39,442 nt of DNA from an uncultured Eubacteriales bacterium (GTDB lineage Bacteria; Bacillota; Clostridia; Oscillospirales; Oscillospiraceae), in contig UROG01000023.1 in the NCBI GenBank assembly GCA_900549485.1, positions 1 to 39,442 of the forward strand. The letters are read 5' to 3'. The position numbers were made by a program, and so were the translations under genes. How positions within the stretch are numbered: position 1 is the stretch's first letter; each line of letters opens with the position of its first letter. Below the pieces are notes generated by a model. The model searched no databases. It saw only the letters and a program-made list of their open reading frames with translations, and was not told the DNA's origin. Shown here piece after piece: positions 24,370 to 32,165 of the stretch.

Positions 24370-24475
24370 GTCAAAAAAGTCCCTGCAAGGACTTTTTTGA
24401 CCGCGCTTTCGGCAACAGCATTTTGAAAGAGTTCAGAAGGCTGTTGCCGAAAGCCTTGATATATCAAGGCTTTCG
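24370..24475. repeat. hairpin array in the intergenic space before the RlmI-like gene
   Basis: Three perfect hairpins in series: GTCAAAAAAGTCC (24370-24382 with 24389-24401), CTTTCGGCAACAGC (24406-24419 with 24440-24453) and a 28-bp palindrome at 24448-24475 centred on TTGATATATCAA. The second and third compete for the shared CGAAAG, so they are mutually exclusive folds. The first is related to a hairpin at 25878-25910. The interval 24222-24643 has no other feature. Confidence 0.6.
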
Positions 24476-24643
24476 ACGGCGGTTTATCCAATTTGAGGCG
24501 GGCCTTGCCCCCTCAAGCTCCACCGCTGCTCTGTTATCTGACTTTAATACATAGTTTTTTGACAGTCTGAAAATAAAAACACTGCTTCCTTTATTCCGGA
24601 GAGTGTGATAAAATAATCCAAAAATATTTAAGAGGTAAGCTGC

Positions 24644-25864
24644 TTGAAAACACAGAGGGATTTTCCGAAATATATTATAAGCGCAAAGGGTACAAGATGG
24701 GTAGAGCAGGGACACCCGTGGATATATGAGGCAGAGGTCATTTCCGGAGATATGCAGGCGGAGAACGGCTGCCTTGTTGACGCCGTCAGCGAAAAGGGAA
24801 AGTATCTCGGCACAGGTTTTTTAAGCAAAAAAAGCAAAATAAGGATAAGACTTGTTTCAAGAAACGCCAACGACAGGTTTGACACAGATTTCTGGAGAAG
24901 AAGAATAAAATACGCATGGGATTACAGAAAAACCGTCATGGGCGCGGACGTCGGCTGCTGCCGTGTGATCTTTGGCGAGGCGGACGGTTTTCCGGGGCTT
25001 ACGGCGGACAGATTTTCAGACATTCTTTCCGTCCAGACGCTTTCGGCAGGCATGGAAAAAATCAAGGATATAGTTTTTCCGCTGCTGCTTGAAGTTTTGC
25101 GCGGAGACGGGCAGAATATCAGCGGTATTTTTGAACGGAACGACGCTGCGATACGCGCTCTTGAAGGGCTGGAGCAGTATCGCGGCTGGTACGGGGATGA
25201 GCACCCGGATTCTGCTGTGACGGAAATATGCGAAAACGGGATAAGATATCTTGTTGACGTTGAAAACGGGCAGAAAACCGGCTTTTTCCTTGATCAGAAA
25301 TACAACCGCCTTGCTGTCGCAAGGCTTGCACAGGGGAAAAGAGTGCTTGACTGCTTTACACATACAGGCTCTTTTGCACTCAACGCCGCAATGGGCGGGG
25401 CAGAGCATGTGACAGCGGTGGACATTTCCGAAAGCGCCGTTGAGATGGCAAGAGCAAACGCGGCGAGAAACGGCCTTGCCGACCGGATGGATTTTATCGC
25501 GGCGGACGTTTTTGAACTGCTTCCCGAACTTGAGAGAAGCGGCAAAAAGCCGTATGATTTTATTATACTCGATCCTCCCGCGTTTACAAAATCGAGAAAG
25601 ACTGTCGATAACGCACAGCGCGGCTATAAGGAGATAAATTACAGGGCGCTTAAGCTTCTGCCGAGGGGCGGATATTTTGCCACGGCCTCGTGCAGCCATT
25701 TTATGCCTAACGAGCTTTTTGTAAAAATGCTCCGTTCGGCGGCTGCGGATGCGGGGGTGGAGCTGAAGCAGATAGAGGCGCGTCAGCAGGCGCCGGATCA
25801 CCCCATTCTATGGAACGTCCCTGAAACGGATTATCTCAAATTCTATATCTTTCAGGTGATTTGA
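24644..25864 (+). CDS. class I SAM-dependent rRNA methyltransferase, RlmI-like
   Basis: 406 residues with the RlmI architecture: N-terminal PUA RNA-binding domain (GHPWIYEAEVISGDM, about residues 26-40), a linker with LTADRFSDILSVQ, and a C-terminal methyltransferase domain. The latter shows GFFLDQKYNR, VLDCFTHTGSFALNAA (SAM loop), ILDPPAFTKSRK and the CSHFM motif with the likely catalytic Cys. RlmI methylates C1962 of 23S rRNA. The start is TTG, with AAGAGG 8 nt before it; no nearby ATG gives a full PUA domain. Confidence 0.92.
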   Translation: MKTQRDFPKYIISAKGTRWVEQGHPWIYEAEVISGDMQAENGCLVDAVSEKGKYLGTGFLSKKSKIRIRLVSRNANDRFDTDFWRRRIKYAWDYRKTVMGADVGCCRVIFGEADGFPGLTADRFSDILSVQTLSAGMEKIKDIVFPLLLEVLRGDGQNISGIFERNDAAIRALEGLEQYRGWYGDEHPDSAVTEICENGIRYLVDVENGQKTGFFLDQKYNRLAVARLAQGKRVLDCFTHTGSFALNAAMGGAEHVTAVDISESAVEMARANAARNGLADRMDFIAADVFELLPELERSGKKPYDFIILDPPAFTKSRKTVDNAQRGYKEINYRALKLLPRGGYFATASCSHFMPNELFVKMLRSAAADAGVELKQIEARQQAPDHPILWNVPETDYLKFYIFQVI

Positions 25865-25877
25865 ACATAAATGAGAC

Positions 25878-25910
25878 TGTCAAAAAAATCCTTGCAGGAC
25901 ATTTTTGACA
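25878..25910. repeat. hairpin related to the 24370 element
   Basis: Imperfect hairpin GTCAAAAAAATCC...GGACATTTTTGAC with loop TTGCA. It shares the preceding GAGACTGTC with 27281 and resembles the hairpin at 24370-24401. It directly follows the RlmI-like gene and precedes its terminator. Confidence 0.5.
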
Positions 25911-25914
25911 AGCT

Positions 25915-25947
25915 GAGCGGGTATCATGTAAGATACCCGCTCTTTTT
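25915..25947 (+). terminator. intrinsic terminator of the RlmI-like gene
   Basis: Perfect 11-bp stem GAGCGGGTATC/GATACCCGCTC, 6-nt loop, then TTTTT. Confidence 0.88.
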
Positions 25948-25998
25948 ATGCTGGCTTCACGAATGTTCCTGCTCCGGCTTATTGATGAACCGAATCTG

Positions 25999-27246
25999 TC
26001 AGTATTGAGAGTATATCGGGAAAAATTCATCCCGGGCGATCAGCCCTCTGTCGCGTCCGATAACACCGGCGTTTGCAGGAGACTCATATTTATAGCACCA
26101 TTCGCGTGCCGCGTCATAGGCGTCCTGAGCGCTGCTGCCGTATGTGCGCATAAGCGCGTCAAGCCCGTAATATTTTTCAAGCGTAAGCTCATGCTTGAGG
26201 TATTTGAGCTGTGCTTCGACCGTCGTATAGTCGAGGGAATTGCTTCTGCACCAGCTTATCAGCTCCTGCTTTCTCTCTCCGAGCCACTGGCAAAGCCCGT
26301 AGCTTCCGCTGCTTTCGATATAGCTTCTGAATGAAGATTCCTTATAGATGTTAGCCATAACGCCGCAGGCTGCCGCAGGGGAGTAGCCAAGCTCGTTTAC
26401 GCAGAAAAAGTATACCGTCTGCTCAATGCACGGATATGTAAGGTGAACAAGCCTTCCGCTTGAAATAAAACGTTGGCTGACATTATATATGCAGGTTTCA
26501 AACAGTGCGCTTTCGCCGGTGGCGCGTGTGAGCACGATACCGAGATGCGCGTCGTCTGCGGAAACGACTATCGCATAATTTTTTGCATTTCCGTTTTCGT
26601 CAAACCAGAATATTATATCGCCCGCCTGCGCGGCAAGCGTACCGCCGAAGAGTGCAAGCTCCCCGAGCGAGCATGAGGGAAACGCGTTGACATTTGTAAG
26701 GCAGCTGTACTGCATCGAGCAGTCGGGGAGTACATCAAAGGTTCCCACATCTGTAAGACCGCTTGCATCGACGCAGCTGAGCAGGAAGCCGATGTTGGCG
26801 TTTTCTCCGAAAATGACCGAATCCGTAAGATCGGCAGAAAGATCGTATACCCCGTACTTTGCTATGACGGTACTGCGGACGATTTTTACGAAATCGCTTC
26901 TAAGCTCATCGTTGCTGAGTGCGCTTATCGGAGAATAGCGAAGGTATGCGGCCTTCTGACCGACCTCTGCAATGCTGTCTATTTCAGGGGGCGGCGTGGG
27001 TTCCGGTGTCGGATCGGGAGACGGAGTCGGCGCGGCTGTCGGAGAGGGAGAGGGAACAGGCGTGGCAGAAGGCGCCGGAACAGCGGTTTCGTCCGGCTTG
27101 TTGACCTCGGCGTCATCGGCGATAGCCTGCATATCGGACATTGCGGTTTGCAGAAATTTCGCCGCAGAGTGCGTACTGGACGAACATGCGCTCAGAGAAA
27201 ACAGAGCAATAATTATAAGCAGTACCGCTGTACGTGGTTTTGACAT
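25999..27246 (-). CDS. lipoprotein with phage-tail-lysozyme-like domain
   Basis: 415 residues. The N-terminus has a lipoprotein signal peptide with lipobox LSAC (Cys about residue 21). A linker of Pro/Ser/Thr repeats (PSPSPTAAPTPSPDPTPEPT, about 64-83) spans the wall. The middle part has a CHAP/NlpC-like look (SLGELALFGGTLAAQAGDIIFW, NYAIVVS) but no complete Cys-His dyad is evident. The C-terminus resembles phage tail lysozyme domains: AACGVMANIYKESSFRS with the likely catalytic Glu, then GSYGLCQWLGERKQELISW. Expected to act on peptidoglycan at the outer face. Monocistronic. Possible roles are wall remodelling or competition. Confidence 0.85.
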   Translation of the reverse strand: MSKPRTAVLLIIIALFSLSACSSSTHSAAKFLQTAMSDMQAIADDAEVNKPDETAVPAPSATPVPSPSPTAAPTPSPDPTPEPTPPPEIDSIAEVGQKAAYLRYSPISALSNDELRSDFVKIVRSTVIAKYGVYDLSADLTDSVIFGENANIGFLLSCVDASGLTDVGTFDVLPDCSMQYSCLTNVNAFPSCSLGELALFGGTLAAQAGDIIFWFDENGNAKNYAIVVSADDAHLGIVLTRATGESALFETCIYNVSQRFISSGRLVHLTYPCIEQTVYFFCVNELGYSPAAACGVMANIYKESSFRSYIESSGSYGLCQWLGERKQELISWCRSNSLDYTTVEAQLKYLKHELTLEKYYGLDALMRTYGSSAQDAYDAAREWCYKYESPANAGVIGRDRGLIARDEFFPIYSQY

Positions 27247-27280
27247 AATATACCCTCAGAAAAATTTTTTAATAATTGAG

Positions 27281-27376
27281 ACTGTCGAAAAGAGCCTCGC
27301 AGAGTTTTTTGCCCGCAGGCAAAAAATAATTTTGATCGTTTTATCCGGCGGCGTGTACGTCGGATAAAACACTTCT
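27281..27376. repeat. hairpins upstream of dispersed repeat copy 2
   Basis: GAGACTGTC followed by hairpins TTTTTTGCC/GGCAAAAAA and GTTTTATCCG/CGGATAAAAC. The opening resembles 25872-25910. Together with copy 2 this fills the gap between the lipoprotein and EamA genes. Confidence 0.45.
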
Positions 27377-27446
27377 GCGGCGAATAACCGAGGCGCAGAG
27401 CGCAGTGCAGCCCTTTTGTCAAAGAAGCTTGCTTCTTTGACAAGCT
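27377..27446. repeat. dispersed hairpin repeat, copy 2
   Basis: Matches 38-109. Its hairpin TTGTCAAAGAAGC/GCTTCTTTGACAA is perfect. The pair T:A at 419:440 (last three digits) replaces C:G in copy 1, a compensatory change. Confidence 0.6.
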
Positions 27447-27618
27447 AAGTAATTATAGCATCGTCGGCAAATAAATGCTTAAATTACTGTAAATAAATCT
27501 GCAAAGCACGCCCAGACCGCCGGACGGGTGCAGACGTGAAAATGCGTGTTTTGCTCTTGACCGCCGGCAGGGAAATGGAATATAATTGCTGACAGCTTTT
27601 GAATGGAGAAACAGAGAT

Positions 27619-28551
27619 ATGAAAACCGGCAAGTATACAAGGGCGATAGCGGCGGCATTAGGCGTTTATTTCATATGGGGCTTCACGCTCCTTGCTTCCA
27701 CCGTTGCGCAGCGCTTTACGACGCCTATGGTGTTTTTGATGTACAGATTTGACGCAGCGGCGCTTTTTATGCTTTTACCTGTTTTGTTCGGCAGGAAGAG
27801 CTTGCGCCTTAACACAAAAAAGATAGTTCCGCTTATCATAATGGCCATATGCGAACCGGCGGTTTATTTCATCGGTGAGCAGTACGGCATGAAATATACA
27901 AATTCGTCGTTCACGGGCATATTTATTTCGATTATCCCGCTGTTTACAACAGTCCTTGCGGCGGTTTTCTTCAACGAAAAGCCCACGCTCCTGCAATGGG
28001 TATTCTGCGTGATAAGCATTTGCGGCGTTATCGCAATAAGCGTTTTTACCTCCGATGCAGGCGGGAATATATCGTTCAGAGGCGTCGTCTGGCTGCTGAT
28101 AGCCGTTTTTTCCGCCGGTATATATACTATACTTAATAAGAAGGCGGCGCACGATAACTTTGGCGTATATGAGAGAACTGTGGTCACGCTCCTTGTCGGC
28201 GCGGTCTTCTTCACCTCCGGCGCGGTGATCGAAAACGCCGGTGAGCTTGGAAAGCTTATAGCCCCGGCGAAAAACCTTCCGTTTGTTCTCGCGGTTATTT
28301 ACGTTTCGCTGTTTGCCTCCATTATCGGCTATACGCTGTTCAACTACGCCGTGGCGAATGCCCCTGTGGCAAACGTAGTATCCCTTAACAGCCTCGTGAC
28401 GGTTCTGTCCGTTGCGGCGGGGGTTGTTTTTCTTGGCGAGCCGTTTTCCGTCAAGGCTGCTATCGCAATGGCGGTCGTTATCATAGGCATATGGGGCGTC
28501 CAGAAGTTTATGCGAAAAGAAGAAATTCCCGAAACGGCAAATACCGATTGA
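27619..28551 (+). CDS. EamA/DMT-family transporter
   Basis: 310 residues with ten hydrophobic helices in two EamA repeats. The first starts with IAAALGVYFIWGFTLLASTVA and ends in EKPTLLQWVFCVISICGVIAI; the second ends in GEPFSVKAAIAMAVVIIGIWG. Proteins of this family export metabolites such as amino acids, but the substrate is unknown here. The frame is open 11 codons upstream; ATG 27619 is chosen because ATGGAGAA sits about 10 nt before it and the first helix is complete. It ends in a terminator at 28567, before the fibre operon. Confidence 0.9.
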   Translation: MKTGKYTRAIAAALGVYFIWGFTLLASTVAQRFTTPMVFLMYRFDAAALFMLLPVLFGRKSLRLNTKKIVPLIIMAICEPAVYFIGEQYGMKYTNSSFTGIFISIIPLFTTVLAAVFFNEKPTLLQWVFCVISICGVIAISVFTSDAGGNISFRGVVWLLIAVFSAGIYTILNKKAAHDNFGVYERTVVTLLVGAVFFTSGAVIENAGELGKLIAPAKNLPFVLAVIYVSLFASIIGYTLFNYAVANAPVANVVSLNSLVTVLSVAAGVVFLGEPFSVKAAIAMAVVIIGIWGVQKFMRKEEIPETANTD

Positions 28552-28566
28552 GCATACGCTTATTTG

Positions 28567-28603
28567 CACCCTTGAAAGCTTGAGACTTTCAGGGGTGTTT
28601 TTT
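28567..28603 (+). terminator. terminator of the EamA gene
   Basis: 12-bp stem CACCCTTGAAAG/CTTTCAGGGGTG with one G-U pair, followed by seven T residues. It isolates the fibre operon. Confidence 0.85.
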
Positions 28604-28684
28604 ATGCTCTCCGACCGCGGAACATTCTTATCTCACGCGGCAGGACGGCTTGATAAAAAAACTCGGAAATGTTTGCGGAAACTA

Positions 28685-28713
28685 TTGACAATCCGGACAA
28701 ATGATGATATACA
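28685..28713 (+). promoter_or_regulatory. promoter of the fibre/SipW operon
   Basis: TTGACA (28685-28690), 17-bp spacer, TATACA (28708-28713). The predicted start site lies inside the (TA)n tract that follows. This leaves a leader of about 100 nt before the first gene. Confidence 0.7.
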
Positions 28714-28714
28714 C

Positions 28715-28733
28715 TATATATATATATATATAT
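28715..28733 (+). repeat. (TA)n dinucleotide tract at the transcription start
   Basis: 19 nt of uninterrupted alternating T and A immediately after the -10 box. Length changes by slippage could alter transcription start or initial-transcript slippage. Confidence 0.85.
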
Positions 28734-28822
28734 CGTACTTTTGTATCTGAGCGTAGCCGCAAAGGTTTTTCCCCATACCTGCTATGTGCTTTCAACGGTT
28801 TTTTTCTTTGGGAGGTATCGCT

Positions 28823-29476
28823 TTGGCTGATAAATATAAACAACATAGAGGTTCCGAGGAGGAGCCGCGCCGCGGTATATCCGCGGTGGAGGTCGTGGGG
28901 CTTGTGCTGTGCGTTGTATTCGCGCTGCTGCTTGTCTGCAACCTTACTATTATAATAAAGGGCGCGATAACGCCGGATACTCCGCCGTCCGTCCTTGGGA
29001 TAACGCCGCTTGCGGTGCAGTCCGGCTCGATGAGCGGTACGTCAAGCGACCATATTGAGATCGGCGATCTTATATTTGTCAAGCCCGTCAGGGCGATAGA
29101 CCTGCGCGAGGGCGATATTATCGCTTTCAAAGAGGGGAGCATCGTCGTCACGCACCGTATTGTGCGTATTGAGACGGAGGACAACGGCACGCTGAAATTC
29201 GTCACAAAGGGCGACGCCAATAATGCGGAGGATACACAGCCCGTTTCCGCCGCGAACCTCGTCGGCAAGTATGCCGGGCGTATCCCGCACGTGGGCGATG
29301 TGGCGCTGTTTGCACAGAAGCCTGTCGGCATGGCGCTGTTCATCGCCGTCCCTGTGCTCTGCTTTGTGCTGTATGACGCTTCTGCCCGCCGCCGCGAAGC
29401 TGCTAAGGCGGCTCAGCGCACACGCGCTCTTGAAAGAGAGCTGGAGCGTCTTAAAAGAGACGGCACGGAGTTTTAA
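28823..29476 (+). CDS. SipW-type signal peptidase I (first of two)
   Basis: 217-residue membrane protease of the S26B (SipW/ER) type, which uses a Ser-His dyad instead of Ser-Lys. The nucleophile is Ser69 in VQSGSMSG, the base is His111 in VVTHRIV, and acidic residues lie in KGDANNAED (Asp131, Asp137). A transmembrane helix lies at about 22-45, and another after the catalytic domain (MALFIAVPVLCFVLY). A Lys/Arg/Glu-rich cytoplasmic tail (RRREAAKAAQRTRALERELE) follows, which is unusual. The start is TTG 28823 because GGGAGG lies 7 nt before it; the ATG 13 codons upstream has no site. First gene of the operon; likely processes the SipW-type signal peptides at 29570, 31670 and 32166. Confidence 0.9.
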   Translation: MADKYKQHRGSEEEPRRGISAVEVVGLVLCVVFALLLVCNLTIIIKGAITPDTPPSVLGITPLAVQSGSMSGTSSDHIEIGDLIFVKPVRAIDLREGDIIAFKEGSIVVTHRIVRIETEDNGTLKFVTKGDANNAEDTQPVSAANLVGKYAGRIPHVGDVALFAQKPVGMALFIAVPVLCFVLYDASARRREAAKAAQRTRALERELERLKRDGTEF

Positions 29477-29488
29477 TCGGGTTATTCA

Positions 29489-29520
29489 CCACATTACGCC
29501 GCGTTACGGCAATAATGTGG
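29489..29520 (+). other. hairpin before the major subunit gene
   Basis: Outer stem CCACATTA/TAATGTGG with inner stem GCCG/CGGC. It lies 13 nt after the peptidase stop. There is no T tract, so it may protect or process the 5' end of the subunit mRNA and raise its level over the peptidase. Confidence 0.5.
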
Positions 29521-29569
29521 GAATATACATAAATTTACTTTTGCGAAAAAATACATAGGAGGTCTTTCA

Positions 29570-30247
29570 ATGAAAAAGACAGGATTCATGAGGGCAGCCT
29601 TGCTTCTGCTTGTCCTCACGCTCATCACGAGCTGCTTCGTCGGCGGGACTTTTGCTAAGTACACCACCAGCGCGACTGGCTCTGACACCGCAAGGGTTGC
29701 AAAGTTCGGCGTGCAGATAACGGCCAACGGTGCAACTTTTGCTAAAGAGTACGCAACGGATGATGCCGGAGTCGCTGGGACTATAGCAAAATCAGTTGTG
29801 AGTACGGGCGAAAATGTTGTTGCCCCCGGTACCAAAGGAGATATGGTGAAGATGGCGCTTTCCGGCACTCCTGAGGTTGCAGTCAGAGTTGGATATACTG
29901 CCCATGTTACTGTAAGTAACTGGACTGTAGACGGCGGATTCTATTGCCCAATTACAATTAAAGTTAAGGGAGAAGATGGAAATCTCGTCTTCCATGGCTT
30001 GGACTATACTGATGCCGATCGATTCGCGCGTGCTGTCGAGAGTGAAATTGCTGCTTTCTCTGCAAATTACGCTGCTCAAACCGATTTGAGCACAGCCGGT
30101 GTCACCGCCCCTGAAGTTTCTTGGGAGTGGGTATATGAGGCTGATGGCGTACATCAGACCAATGAAAAGGATACCGCGCTTGGTAATGCGGCTGCACCCG
30201 CAACTATAACGCTTGCGATTGAGACCACCGTAACCCAGATAGACTAA
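29570..30247 (+). CDS. SipW-dependent secreted protein, likely major fibre subunit (TasA/camelysin-like)
   Basis: 225 residues. The N-terminus has the SipW-class signal peptide: hydrophobic LLLLVLTLITSC, then VGGTFAKYTTSATGSDTARV (24-43), with cleavage expected near AKY. The segment DTARVAKF recurs as DSARVAGF in the protein at 31670. The mature chain is rich in Val, Thr and Ala and is beta-prone, like TasA-type strand-exchange fibre subunits. It shares VVAPGT and VSW-W...DTALGNAA with the wall-anchored protein at 30384, so the two are paralogous. AGGAGG lies about 7 nt before the ATG. Hairpins on both sides fit a highly expressed structural gene. The fibre role is inference. Confidence 0.82.
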   Translation: MKKTGFMRAALLLLVLTLITSCFVGGTFAKYTTSATGSDTARVAKFGVQITANGATFAKEYATDDAGVAGTIAKSVVSTGENVVAPGTKGDMVKMALSGTPEVAVRVGYTAHVTVSNWTVDGGFYCPITIKVKGEDGNLVFHGLDYTDADRFARAVESEIAAFSANYAAQTDLSTAGVTAPEVSWEWVYEADGVHQTNEKDTALGNAAAPATITLAIETTVTQID

Positions 30248-30270
30248 AGCGACTATTAAGGTTTTAAATC

Positions 30271-30300
30271 CCCTGCCTCGCCCATTGCGGCGGGGCAGGG
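30271..30300 (+). terminator. partial terminator/attenuator after the major subunit gene
   Basis: 12-bp stem CCCTGCCTCGCC/GGCGGGGCAGGG, 6-nt loop, followed by CAGAGGTCTTTTC rather than a clean T tract. Likely reduces, but does not stop, transcription of the downstream genes, as is common after major pilin-like subunits. Confidence 0.55.
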
Positions 30301-30383
30301 CAGAGGTCTTTTCCTGCGCTGAAATCAGTGCGCTTTCTAAAGCGGCTTGATTTGAACTCAGGAGAACACCCGGAGGGAGAAAT

Positions 30384-31169
30384 ATGACAGGAATCAGAAA
30401 GTCTATTGATAATAACCGTCGGCGGATAATTCCGGCACTGTTGGTGCTTATCGTGCTGACGGCGGTGACGATGCCGTTGGCGCTCAATCCTACATGGGCG
30501 GCGCCCGGCGGTGTGCCTGACCGCGTCCTCACGTACAGTCTCAACCGCCTTACGTGGGACAGCGCGGCGTCTATTCGCCCGGACGGCTCGGCTGAGCTGT
30601 CCCTGTTCTCGGCAAATTATCCGAATGTCGTCTCGTCGGACGGGGCAAAAGTCGTCGCCCCGGGTACGGACGGGTATAACACCGTGCGCCTCAAGAATAA
30701 CATCGGCGGCACGATAAAGTTTACCGCCGTGCTGTATGCGATAAAGAGCAATCCCGCGCTGCCGGTCAGAACGGCGCTTTCCGGCACGAATCTTACCGAT
30801 ACAACGGTGTATTCTCTCCCGATCGGCGTGGACAGGAGTAATGTTATCCGCGCCGTATCCGGTTCTGTACGAGCCTTCGGTCTGCAGGATTTTGATATTT
30901 CATGGCTATGGAATTATTATGCCGGCGATGCGCAGGACCGCACGGATACCGCTCTCGGTAATGCCGCGGCGCATGGACCTTTGACCCTCGGTACGGCGGA
31001 CAATATTACAGTGGGGCTTTATATAGTTGTTGAGGACAACAATACCTATTACTATCCTAAAACCGGCGACGATACGCCCATAGCGCTCTATGCCGGCCTT
31101 ATGACTGCCGCCGCTGCCGGCACTGCCGTTACTGTCATAGTGTACAGAAAGAGAAAACATGCGGAGTAA
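30384..31169 (+). CDS. wall-anchored paralogue of the fibre subunit, with sortase-like signal
   Basis: 261 residues. The signal peptide is of the ordinary Sec type, cleaved after WA at about residue 38. The mature region shares VVAPGTDGYNTV and ISWLWNYYAG with DTALGNAA (about 191-198) with the major subunit at 29570. The C-terminus is YYYPKTGDD (about 228-236), a hydrophobic stretch ALYAGLMTAAAAGTAVTVIV, and KRKHAE. This is an LPXTG-type sorting signal with Tyr in place of Leu. It is therefore a candidate base subunit that ties fibres to the cell wall; no sortase gene lies in the window. CGGAGGGAG precedes the ATG. It overlaps the next peptidase gene by 11 nt. Confidence 0.83.
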   Translation: MTGIRKSIDNNRRRIIPALLVLIVLTAVTMPLALNPTWAAPGGVPDRVLTYSLNRLTWDSAASIRPDGSAELSLFSANYPNVVSSDGAKVVAPGTDGYNTVRLKNNIGGTIKFTAVLYAIKSNPALPVRTALSGTNLTDTTVYSLPIGVDRSNVIRAVSGSVRAFGLQDFDISWLWNYYAGDAQDRTDTALGNAAAHGPLTLGTADNITVGLYIVVEDNNTYYYPKTGDDTPIALYAGLMTAAAAGTAVTVIVYRKRKHAE

Positions 31170-31689
31170 AATACTCCGTCTGTTCTCGGCGCTGCTTACA
31201 GCCGCTCTTGCGCTGCTGCTTGCGGCAAATGTTTATGTTATCGCTGTCCGCGCCGTGACCGGCGAGGAGCAGCCGACGGTACTCGGCTTTACCGCTGCGG
31301 TCGTCGTCACGGGCAGTATGTCCCCCGCGATAGAACCGGGTGACCTTGTCGTCTGCCGCCGCGCCGCGGATTACGGCGAGGATGATGTGATAATGTTCCG
31401 CTCCGGCGCGTCGCTTGTTACGCACCGTATAGTCGGTGATACGCCTGACGGCTTTACCACGCGGGGCGACGCGAACAATGTCGCCGATATTGAACCCGTG
31501 CAGCGTGGAGCGATCGTCGGGAAAGTCGTTTTTACCGTGCCGCGCATCGGTCTTTTTATTGAAAAACTCAGAACGCCCCTTGGCATGACTGTGCTCGTGC
31601 TGACCGGCTTCGCGCTTATAGAGCTTCCCCGCGTATTTGATAAGCCGGGGGAGAACAAGGAGGTTTACCATGGAAAACACTCGGAATAA
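31159..31689 (+). CDS. SipW-type signal peptidase I (second)
   Basis: 176 residues, S26B type. Ser53 lies in VVVTGSMSPAIEPGDLV, His89 in LVTHRIVG, and acidic residues in RGDANNVAD (104-110). The N-terminal membrane helix is LLTAALALLLAANVYVIAV and a C-terminal helix is GMTVLVLTGFALIEL. It lacks the charged tail of the peptidase at 28823. It overlaps the upstream wall-anchored protein gene by 11 nt and the downstream substrate gene by 20 nt, so translation of the three is coupled. Two distinct SipW-type enzymes in one operon suggests substrate division; the nearest substrate is at 31670. Confidence 0.9.
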   Translation: MRSKILRLFSALLTAALALLLAANVYVIAVRAVTGEEQPTVLGFTAAVVVTGSMSPAIEPGDLVVCRRAADYGEDDVIMFRSGASLVTHRIVGDTPDGFTTRGDANNVADIEPVQRGAIVGKVVFTVPRIGLFIEKLRTPLGMTVLVLTGFALIELPRVFDKPGENKEVYHGKHSE

Positions 31690-32152
31690 GCCCACGCCCC
31701 GCCGTCTGCCGCTGGCGGTATATCTTGCGTTTCTGCTGGCTGTGGTACTCGCGTTTACCGGGACGACCGCCGCATCGTACAGGACGGAAACAAACGCCGA
31801 AGACAGCGCAAGAGTTGCCGGGTTTGCTGTAAGCGCAGTTTCGGACGAAAAGGAAATGAACCTTAAAGTCGGAGAAACGCAGGTAGATAATGAATATTCC
31901 TTTACTATAAAGAGTAATATTGAGGTCACCGCTAAAGGCAAAATATCTGTGACAGGCGTCCCGGCTGGGGTAAGTGTCAGTTTTCAAACGCAGTCAAAAG
32001 TGTCTGACGGCGCACCTATTTATTTTGAAACAGGAGTTTTTCAGTCCGGAGATACTGTTTTCACGCTTGTATTTGAGCCCACAGATGCAATCACCGAGAA
32101 TATTGAGCGCGCAAATATAGGTATAGAATTTACAGCGGAGCAAATTGATTGA
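31670..32152 (+). CDS. SipW-dependent secreted protein, minor subunit
   Basis: 160 residues. SipW-type signal peptide: positive Arg-rich start, helix LPLAVYLAFLLAVVLAFTG, then TTAASYRTETNAEDSARVA (32-50). The DSARVAGF block matches DTARVAKF of the major subunit. The mature part of about 120 residues is beta-prone and ends in EFTAEQID; the major subunit ends in TTVTQID, hinting at a shared C-terminal strand. AAGGAGG lies 6 nt before ATG 31670, inside the peptidase gene. No further domain recognised. Could be a fibre-capping or nucleating subunit comparable to TapA, by analogy only. Confidence 0.78.
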   Translation: MENTRNKPTPRRLPLAVYLAFLLAVVLAFTGTTAASYRTETNAEDSARVAGFAVSAVSDEKEMNLKVGETQVDNEYSFTIKSNIEVTAKGKISVTGVPAGVSVSFQTQSKVSDGAPIYFETGVFQSGDTVFTLVFEPTDAITENIERANIGIEFTAEQID

Positions 32153-32165
32153 GAGGTGAGGAAGA

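Noticed and set aside
28784..28822. ATG 28784 as the start of the first SipW-type peptidase
   Set aside because: It would add 13 residues reading across the ribosome binding site GGGAGG. TTG 28823 is correctly spaced from that site.
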